Shown piece after piece: positions 58,057 to 64,000 of a DNA stretch of 64,000 bases; position 1 is the first letter of the stretch; each line of letters starts with the position of its first letter. The position numbers were made by a program, and so were the translations under genes. The notes beneath the pieces were generated by a model. The model was not told the DNA's origin and ran no database searches. It worked only from the letters and a program-made list of their open reading frames with translations. The stretch covers positions 62,001 to 126,000 of the forward strand of contig NZ_ATZE01000008.1 of NCBI RefSeq assembly GCF_000428045.1, given 5' to 3'. This stretch comes from Sedimenticola selenatireducens DSM 17993. Lineage in GTDB: Bacteria > Pseudomonadota > Gammaproteobacteria > Chromatiales > Chromatiaceae.

Positions 58057-58173
58057 TCGGGGCGGACTAATAGGTCGCATTGTTATTTCCGCACCACTAT
58101 CCCCATCAATTTTCAACAGATAGCGTCAAAAATGCCGGATGACAGCCGGCAAATAACACGAGAGACTATTCCA

Positions 58174-59610
58174 ATGAGCAAAACCGGCACCGCACTGGTC
58201 TGGTTCCACAGGGATCTTCGCCTGACTGACAACCCGGCCCTAAGCACCGCAGTGGAGCAGTGCGCCCGGGTGATCCCACTTTACATACACGCACCTGAAG
58301 AGGAAGCTCCCTGGGTACCCGGCAGTGCCAGTAACTGGTGGCTGCATCAGAGCCTCCGGGCACTGCAATATGATCTGCGACGGTACGGATCAAACCTGAT
58401 CATCGTCAAAGGGCCAACACTGGCGATACTTCAGTCTCTCGCTCATGAGACTGGGGCAACCCATCTGTTCTGGAACCGGCGCTATGAACCGGCGTTCATC
58501 GCACGGGACAGCCGGATCAAGCGCGAATTGACCGACTCAGGCCTCACCTGCCGCTCGTTCAATGGCAACCTGCTGAGTGAACCGGCCAGCATCCTGACCG
58601 GACAGGACACCCCTTACAAGGTATTCACCGCCTACTGGAAGGCGTGTCAAAAAAAGGCGCAAGCACTGACGCCACCCCTGTCCCACATCACCCGGATACC
58701 AACACCGCCACAAAATCATCCCAACCTCGACATCAACACGCTTGACCTGCTACCCAGGATAAAATGGTACGCGGGTATGGAAGCCACCTGGCAACCGGGA
58801 GAGCAAGGTGCCCTGGACAGATGGACCCGCTTCCTCCAGAACCGCCTTCCCGACTATGAAGATCAACGGGATTTCCCCGGTAGCGAAGGCACCTCGCGCC
58901 TTTCGCCCCACCTGCACTTTGGCGAGATCTCACCGCGGCAGATCCTCTGGAGTTTGCAACAGCAGTCTGATCAGTCACCGGTGCTGGGGCGTCATCTGGA
59001 CCGTTTCACCAGCCAGCTCGGCTGGCGTGAATTCGCCCACTACACCCTCCACCACTTTCCCCACAGCGCCAATGAATCGCTCGACCGGCGCTTCGAAAAA
59101 TCGGCCTGGCCTAAGGGTGAGGAGCAGGAGCAACTGCTCGGCCTATGGCAAAGGGGCGAGACTGGCATCCCGCTTGTGGATGCCGGCATGCGAGAACTCT
59201 GGCACACCGGTTGGATGCACAACCGGGTACGCATGATCGTCGCCTCGTTCCTGACCAAGAACCTGGGCATCCACTGGCGGGAAGGTGCCCGCTGGTTCTG
59301 GGACACCCTGGTGGATGCCGACCTGGCCAACAACAGCCTCGGCTGGCAGTGGACCGCCGGCTGCGGGGTTGACGCCGCCCCCTACTTCCGGGTCTTCAAT
59401 CCGGCCAGGCAGGCCGAACACTTCGACGCCGGCGGCTATATCCAGCGCTGGTTGCCGGAGCTCAAAGGTGCCGACAAGGCCGTTCTGCACAACGGTCGCC
59501 TCGACACTGACGGCCCCATCGACTATCCCCGACCCATCGTTGACCTGAACCAGAGTCGGCGCGCTGCCCTGCAACGCTGGGAACGGATCAAACGATTGGA
59601 GCGGGGGTAG
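58174..59610 (+). CDS. phrB: Deoxyribodipyrimidine photolyase
   Basis: Repairs cyclobutane pyrimidine dimers with blue light. The 478 residues carry the N-terminal antenna domain (LVWFHRDLRLTDNPAL) and the FAD domain: EGTSRLSPHLHFGEISPRQ, the substrate segment ELWHTGWMHNRVRMIVASFL, and the tryptophan-rich NSLGWQWTAGCGVDAAPYFRVF. This is a class I CPD photolyase. I start it at the ATG at 58174, where the family normally begins; an ATG 14 codons earlier is in frame but has no ribosome site. Confidence 0.95.
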   Translation: MSKTGTALVWFHRDLRLTDNPALSTAVEQCARVIPLYIHAPEEEAPWVPGSASNWWLHQSLRALQYDLRRYGSNLIIVKGPTLAILQSLAHETGATHLFWNRRYEPAFIARDSRIKRELTDSGLTCRSFNGNLLSEPASILTGQDTPYKVFTAYWKACQKKAQALTPPLSHITRIPTPPQNHPNLDINTLDLLPRIKWYAGMEATWQPGEQGALDRWTRFLQNRLPDYEDQRDFPGSEGTSRLSPHLHFGEISPRQILWSLQQQSDQSPVLGRHLDRFTSQLGWREFAHYTLHHFPHSANESLDRRFEKSAWPKGEEQEQLLGLWQRGETGIPLVDAGMRELWHTGWMHNRVRMIVASFLTKNLGIHWREGARWFWDTLVDADLANNSLGWQWTAGCGVDAAPYFRVFNPARQAEHFDAGGYIQRWLPELKGADKAVLHNGRLDTDGPIDYPRPIVDLNQSRRAALQRWERIKRLERG

Positions 59611-60051
59611 CTTTCTTTAAGCAAGTACCAGCCACCACACTCCCCAGGTCGATATCGATTACGAAACTGAACCGCCACTGGCGGATGACGCGGGAAAATT
59701 TCCATACAGAGATGTTTATTGTAGTGTCCCTCGCCCGCATAGCGGATCGCTCCGGCCAATGCCAAGACACACCAATCCCCTTTTCACCCCCTGATTAATA
59801 TCGAAATATACGATATCAATTACGAATAAATATCGTTTGATAAATATCAGAACTCTCTTATATTTATAACTGATGGTTCTGATATCTCTTCGATGCCAAC
59901 ATCAGGAAGTACTTTCTCCAGATGATCGGAATGCGCTGTTCAGGACTGAATCTGCATAAACCGTGCGGATGGCCGGTTCAACCAGCACAGTCAAAGGTAC
60001 CGATGAGAACAGATGACCAGTCTTTAAATCTGAATCAATCGCGAGGTTGTC
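59611..60051. other. AT-rich intergenic region
   Basis: 441 bases without a gene. The first half holds the small palindrome CCGCCA-C-TGGCGG (59672-59684). A near repeat, CGATATCGATTACGAA at 59650 and CGATATCAATTACGAA at 59811, brackets it. From 59795 on it is strongly AT-rich, with TTGAT-N4-ATCAG at 59837-59850, one base from an FNR-type box, and TATATT/TATAAC nearby. It probably contains the promoter of the gene at 60052, but the FNR spacing does not fit a standard activator position. Confidence 0.4.
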
Positions 60052-60501
60052 ATGAATGATCTAATCGCTAACTTTCCTCAGAGCGGGATTATTACGGTAA
60101 ACCGGGTGATTCTGAAACCTGAATACAGTGTGGACGATCTGCAGGAGCGGGTAGCCGTGCTGTGTGAAAATGTAAAAACCTATCACTCTGACCAGGGTTT
60201 TGTGGGCGGTTTTGTGGCCCTTAACAGCGGCCAGATATCCAATGAGGGTTCTACCATCGGCCAGGCGGTGGATAGCGACCTGAAAGACCGGGAAGCCTTG
60301 ATCGTGACCTTCTGGGACAGTTTCCAGGAACATGAGCGCTCGCACCGCAGCGACAGTTTTCAGCCACTGTTTCAACAGGTGCTGGAACTTTGCGAAAACG
60401 GCAACGAGGAGATCGTCTATTCGATGCTCTGGTCCGGCAAGGCATACAATCCGGATGAGGTTAAGGCGGCACGTGAGGCAAAAGCGCGTTATTCGGCTTG
60501 A
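60052..60501 (+). CDS. Small protein with dimeric alpha/beta-barrel look
   Basis: A 149-residue soluble protein, no signal peptide. Its strand/helix pattern (ITVNRVILKPEY, QGFVGGFVALN, EALIVTFWDSFQEHERSH, EIVYSMLWSGKAY) resembles the antibiotic-biosynthesis-monooxygenase/dimeric ferredoxin-like fold, in which WDS followed by a His-rich helix is usual. I cannot name the family more precisely, and no catalytic claim is made. The ribosome site is weak. It converges on the TIR gene and is otherwise isolated. Confidence 0.7.
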   Translation: MNDLIANFPQSGIITVNRVILKPEYSVDDLQERVAVLCENVKTYHSDQGFVGGFVALNSGQISNEGSTIGQAVDSDLKDREALIVTFWDSFQEHERSHRSDSFQPLFQQVLELCENGNEEIVYSMLWSGKAYNPDEVKAAREAKARYSA

Positions 60502-60638
60502 ATGTCCCTTTTCATTTTTCAATGATTCTTTCTGCGCAAACGGGAACCTTTTCTGCTTGAGCGGTATTTAAGGGGCGGTCATCTTCGCAGAAGTTCACAG
60601 ACCATTTCTGCTTCACGAGTCTATCACGCCGCTCATTC

Positions 60639-62735
60639 TTATTGCTGACGGTACGCGACCAGTTCAAAGGTATCCGTATTCATCCGTTGTCCCGAAGCGG
60701 CCGTGGTGGTGCGCACCATCTTCACATAACGCTTGATCTCCGCCGCATACCAGATGTTGTATTGTATCCGCACCGGTTCTGAATCCCTTTCCGTTTGGCT
60801 GCCGGAGGCGGTCCGAGCGCTCCATATCTCCAGTTTTATCGCATCGAAAGTACCCGCGGGTACGGTCACTGATTCGTGTCCCTCCACCTCTCCGGTACTG
60901 TACCATTTGGTCCAGAAATTATTGGTATCGGGCGTGGGGATTCCCTTCCAGCTCGACTTGGAGTCAACACCACCAAAGGCGGCCAGGTAAGGACTGAACT
61001 CGGTACCGAGTATGGGCGATTGGGTCATATAGGCAACTGGCCCGCGTACATGCCGCTGAGCCAGTGTCTTGCGCGACTCGGCCTCAACCTGTGATAGCAG
61101 CTCTTCTACTGCGTCGGAATTCACCGAAAGTGCTGACACCTCAATGGTGCGCCTTGGCGAAGACGCCCATTGCCCACGCACTCGATAGGTCCACCGGTCA
61201 CGCACATTGGGCAGTCTGCTATTGACCAGAGCCTTGGGTTCGGGCTTGGCTGGAATGACCTCCGGGGCGGCGGGTGCCGCTACCGGTGACTCGGGCACCA
61301 CCACCAGGCTATCCGTAATACTGCGGTCTGCCCCCCGGGCCACTATTTTGAAAGTCGTTCGCTCTTTGAGGCGAACAGTCACACAACCACTCTGCGGATT
61401 ATTCAGGCGACCCGGCCGCGGTGTGATAGTGACGCGCTCCGCATTGGCGACCCGGTAGCAGAGTTCGGCCGCACTGCCGCTCACCTTGCTGGTGAAATTG
61501 AGAATCTTTGGTGCTGGCGGAGGGCTGGCTTTCGGCGGCTCCGGTGGCGGCTTGGCGGGTGGTGGAGTGGACTCCACTATTGGCGTACTGGGTACGGGTA
61601 AGGTTTTTTCCACCACTTTGCCGGTCAACAAAATGGTAATGGGAGTGTCATCAACCCGCCCAATACTCAACTCGATATTCAACGGACCCGCACGCCGTGG
61701 TTCAAAACGCAACCCGACCACACAGCTTTCGTCTGGTACCAGTTTATCGGGACACCGGTTATCGAGGGTGATATCTGCCGCTTCAACGCCCCCAATCCGA
61801 GGAGCAGCCAGATCGGCATCACCACTGTTGGTCAGCGTGATACTGGCCATACCGGATGCACCCAGGGTAATGGTACCGTAATCAATCCGATGCGGTTGGA
61901 CATCCAGTCGGCCAACCAGCTGCACGGGTTCAGGCTCAGTCTCCAGTGAGGGAGCAGGTTCAGGCTCGGCTACAGGTTCTGGCTCTGGTGCGCTTGTAGC
62001 TTCAGGCTCCGGTTCGGCCCCGGACAGTTGTGCCGACTCCGGCTTGTGTTCCAATGCGGCAATTGGCACCTCGGCAGGTCGGGTAATCGGTGCAACGGGT
62101 GTAGCAGTGAAGGTCTCTTCCGGCATCAGCCAGCGGGTTGCCACCCAGGCCCCTGCCAGGGCCACGCCAACCAGGCCGACCGCCAGCCACGGCCCCCAAC
62201 GCTTGGCGTGCGATCGGGATGAATCTTCCTGACCGGTGGTGGTAGTAACTTGTGGTGTTACTGTCGAGGTGTCCGGAAAATAAATTTTATCCAGTGCCTC
62301 AATCAGGTTACCGGTACTTGCCTCCCACTGTTTATGACTGATCTCGATGGCCTGCCGACGACTCAGAGAAGACAACTCATCGGGCAGTTCATCCACTCGC
62401 GGCATCTGCGCGCCTTCCAGCAGTACCGGAACAACACGGATATCCCGTTTAAGTGCCGTAGAGGTCTCGAGACGAATAAAGTCGTTGGGATCATCCAGCC
62501 TGCGGCGGCCACTGCCGTCAACGATACCCGTCCATTCGTTGCCAATCAGCACGATCAACACTTTGCAGGAGGTCACGGCACGTTCTATGGCGTCGACAAA
62601 ATCGGTACCGGGAGCGATCCCCTCCACGTCCATGAAGACCCGTTCGACACCAAAGTGCGCCGCAAGCCTGTCGTACAATCTGCCGGCATAGCCGGCAGAG
62701 TCTTCACGTCGATAGCTGATAAAAATTCCGTCCAA
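60639..62735 (-). CDS. Membrane-anchored TIR-domain protein with long extracytoplasmic tail
   Basis: A 698-residue multidomain protein. Residues 1-150 are a bacterial TIR domain (MDGIFISYRREDSAGYAGRL, FMDVEGIAPGTDF, VLIVLIGNEW, DDPNDFIRLE), with Glu90 the likely NADase-type glutamate. A membrane helix lies at about 181-203. An EPEP-rich linker (240-270) follows, then an ASH-like beta-sandwich (about 275-372, with Cys328 and Cys338) and a Pro-rich linker (380-410). A small domain with a Cys pair (Cys426/Cys451) comes next, and a C-terminal domain (about 508-698) contains VTVPAGTFDAIKLEIW and NIWYAAEIKRYVKMV, as in DUF3108/TapB-type periplasmic domains. The TIR domain would face the cytosol and the rest the periplasm. 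Its function is unknown. No effector or partner gene with a known defence role is adjacent. Confidence 0.82.
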   Translation of the reverse strand: MDGIFISYRREDSAGYAGRLYDRLAAHFGVERVFMDVEGIAPGTDFVDAIERAVTSCKVLIVLIGNEWTGIVDGSGRRRLDDPNDFIRLETSTALKRDIRVVPVLLEGAQMPRVDELPDELSSLSRRQAIEISHKQWEASTGNLIEALDKIYFPDTSTVTPQVTTTTGQEDSSRSHAKRWGPWLAVGLVGVALAGAWVATRWLMPEETFTATPVAPITRPAEVPIAALEHKPESAQLSGAEPEPEATSAPEPEPVAEPEPAPSLETEPEPVQLVGRLDVQPHRIDYGTITLGASGMASITLTNSGDADLAAPRIGGVEAADITLDNRCPDKLVPDESCVVGLRFEPRRAGPLNIELSIGRVDDTPITILLTGKVVEKTLPVPSTPIVESTPPPAKPPPEPPKASPPPAPKILNFTSKVSGSAAELCYRVANAERVTITPRPGRLNNPQSGCVTVRLKERTTFKIVARGADRSITDSLVVVPESPVAAPAAPEVIPAKPEPKALVNSRLPNVRDRWTYRVRGQWASSPRRTIEVSALSVNSDAVEELLSQVEAESRKTLAQRHVRGPVAYMTQSPILGTEFSPYLAAFGGVDSKSSWKGIPTPDTNNFWTKWYSTGEVEGHESVTVPAGTFDAIKLEIWSARTASGSQTERDSEPVRIQYNIWYAAEIKRYVKMVRTTTAASGQRMNTDTFELVAYRQQ

Positions 62736-63105
62736 TATTCAGCTCTCCTGAGGTTCTGCCAACGGGATGCCCGCCATCAACACGCGGCTGCGTAACCGCC
62801 TTGCCTATTAAGCATAGAAGATGCCAAAGGGGATTTAAGGAAACAGGGATGAATTAATGTTATCCAGCCCATAACCACACATTGAATATGGAAAACAGTG
62901 TATAAAAAAATCTATCAAAGGTTCGCTTTGTTTGATCACGGAGCAAGATCGGCATAAGCCATTTTAAAGCACCGAAAAGCCACATATATGGAAGACCGGC
63001 GACACCAATAAAAACAGCGATTCAGGTGTGGTCCTATCAGGATTCTCTGGCAACCGCGACCCCGTTTCGATATGCTTTGACTAATATCAAACGGACAATC
63101 GATCT
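62736..63105. promoter_or_regulatory. Divergent region between TIR gene and coiled-coil genes
   Basis: 370 bases, AT-rich around 62870-62920, without a gene. TTGAC-N4-ATCAA (63077-63090), one base from an FNR-type box, lies 16 bp before the start at 63106. No firm -35/-10 pair was found. The arrangement suggests that both units start here. Confidence 0.4.
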
Positions 63106-63687
63106 ATGGCTGAACAGAAGACCAATAACAGCCCGGGCGGTGACGACACCATTCTGCAGCAGCAGTTCATGCGCGCTGTCAGCTCATTCGAAGGCATTAT
63201 TCTCAGCCAGATTGATATCAAGAACCGGCTGGCCGATCGCCTCAATTACAGCATACGTACCGGTTTGGTTATCCTTGGCCTGATTGCCGCTTCGATACTC
63301 ATTCTGCTACTCACACTCTCCTCCCAGATCACCCGCATCTCTGCCGTGGTCACTGAAATGAACCACGACTTTACCTCGGTGACAACACAGATGACCGCCA
63401 TCAAGCAGGCGGTAGGCTCAATGGAAAAACAAGTCGCACTGCTGCAACAGATGGACAGCCATACCCGAACCATGGACCAGGAAATGGCCGTTATTGCAAC
63501 AGATCTGACCACCATGCGCGGATCAGTGGAGCAGATCAGCGGCAATCTCACCACTGTCAGGAGCAATGTGGACAACATCTCCCAGATCATCAGCCAGATG
63601 GATCTTGAGGTTTATGGTCTCGGACAGGAGGTGCACCGGATGGGTCAGCCGGCGCGCAGCATGAACCGGATGATCCCACTCCCCTGA
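63106..63687 (+). CDS. Single-pass membrane coiled-coil protein, unknown function
   Basis: A 193-residue protein. About 50 polar residues precede one strongly hydrophobic helix (about 52-73). The remaining 120 residues form a long, Cys-free, Met-rich coiled coil with a heptad-like Met/Ile/Val spacing (MTAIKQAVGSM, MAVIATDLTTM, VDNISQIISQM) and end in MIPLP. I recognise no family. The layout resembles chemoreceptor or MCE-like helical domains only superficially. The ribosome site is weak. It is followed after 15 bp by a second protein of the same build. Confidence 0.72.
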   Translation: MAEQKTNNSPGGDDTILQQQFMRAVSSFEGIILSQIDIKNRLADRLNYSIRTGLVILGLIAASILILLLTLSSQITRISAVVTEMNHDFTSVTTQMTAIKQAVGSMEKQVALLQQMDSHTRTMDQEMAVIATDLTTMRGSVEQISGNLTTVRSNVDNISQIISQMDLEVYGLGQEVHRMGQPARSMNRMIPLP

Positions 63688-63702
63688 TTCAGGAGCAGTA
63701 CA

Positions 63703-64000
63703 ATGGCAGACGATCCAAGACGCGTATTGGTTGAGGTGGTTGCCCGGCTCGGGCGGGAGACCCAGCTGCACCTGGATGAGCGGCATCGCCACTTCTGGAT
63801 CACCAACGTCGTCACCATTGTCATCTCCCTGTTGCTGGTGGTGCTCGCTGTGTTCAATGTTTACTACGTCAAGGTGCTGCACGGAGACCTGAATGGCATC
63901 GTCTACAACATGGGCTCGATGCATACCAACCTGCGGCAGATAACCGGTGATATGACGGGGATCGCCGGGCATGTTCAGATCATCGGCAACAGTATCCAAT
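63703..64000 (+). CDS. Second membrane coiled-coil protein, cut by the window end
   Basis: An open frame from the ATG at 63703 to the last base, without a stop (99 codons seen). AGGAG nine bases upstream gives a good ribosome site. About 32 polar, basic residues (MADDPRRVLVEVVARLGRET...) precede one hydrophobic helix (about 33-53, VTIVISLLLVVLAVFNVYYV), then a Met-containing helical region (MGSMHTNLRQITGDMTGI) like that of the gene before it. The two look like diverged paralogues made as one operon. The C-terminus lies outside the window. Confidence 0.7.
   Translation, partial: MADDPRRVLVEVVARLGRETQLHLDERHRHFWITNVVTIVISLLLVVLAVFNVYYVKVLHGDLNGIVYNMGSMHTNLRQITGDMTGIAGHVQIIGNSIQ

Noticed and set aside
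59837-59850. FNR-type box TTGAT-N4-ATCAG, and a similar TTGAC-N4-ATCAA at 63077.
   Set aside because: Each has one mismatch; about two such matches are expected by chance in 64 kb, and neither sits at a standard distance from a convincing promoter.

Overview
The window reads as chromosomal DNA of a free-living or symbiotic gammaproteobacterium. It is GC-rich by eye and compactly coded, with 4-bp stop/start overlaps inside operons. The gene content (malate synthase G, ATP-type PEP carboxykinase, pyridoxal-dependent PanP, a PEP-CTERM protein, NikKMLQO, many c-di-GMP and chemosensory proteins) would fit a Chromatiales/Sedimenticola-like sulfur-oxidiser lineage. That placement is inference: no rRNA or taxonomic marker is present. 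I see no tRNA, rRNA, CRISPR array, insertion sequence or prophage.

Layout. 0-7 kb holds central carbon genes: an MFS transporter, glcB, a small PEP-CTERM-sorted secreted protein behind a near-consensus sigma-54 promoter, and pckA. 7-14.3 kb holds single enzymes: an RBBP9-like hydrolase, a beta-carbonic anhydrase, a glyoxalase-fold protein, cyclopropane fatty acid synthase, a nucleotide-transporter-like membrane protein, a Tat-exported aldo/keto reductase and a small methyltransferase. 14.4-19.7 kb is a signalling block. A soluble chemoreceptor with a zinc-binding CZB domain, a hemerythrin-like protein and an EAL protein form an operon, which faces a PAS4-GGDEF-EAL protein across 4 bp. panP follows.

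21.8-35.6 kb is a complete glycogen locus. A six-gene leftward operon (glgC, a GH57 glucanotransferase, malQ, glgP, pgi, glk) diverges from glgBA. It covers ADP-glucose formation, polymerisation, branching, phosphorolysis, oligosaccharide recycling and entry of glucose and glucose-1-phosphate-derived sugars into glycolysis. 35.7-46.8 kb holds an old-yellow-enzyme reductase, cytochrome c', a HlyU-like / CHASE2 histidine kinase / TerB-like operon, a pirin and glutathionyl-hydroquinone-reductase pair, a membrane chemoreceptor, a TauE exporter, a secreted HExxH protein and a flavin-type oxidoreductase.

46.9-51.1 kb is a nickel module. nikR is followed by nikKMLQO, with a NikR-type operator lying exactly over a sigma-70 promoter in front of nikK. 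51.3-59.6 kb holds a large mechanosensitive channel, recQ (apparently leaderless), an SLC13 symporter and a photolyase. The right end (60-64 kb) is the least ordinary part: a small dimeric-barrel-like protein, a membrane-anchored TIR protein with a long extracytoplasmic tail, and, divergent from it, two tandem membrane coiled-coil proteins of unknown function, the second cut by the window edge.

The most attractive candidates for something undescribed are the TIR protein with its divergent neighbours, the CZB/hemerythrin-like/EAL operon, and the HlyU-like/CHASE2 kinase/TerB operon. All functional statements are by motif recognition from the sequence alone.
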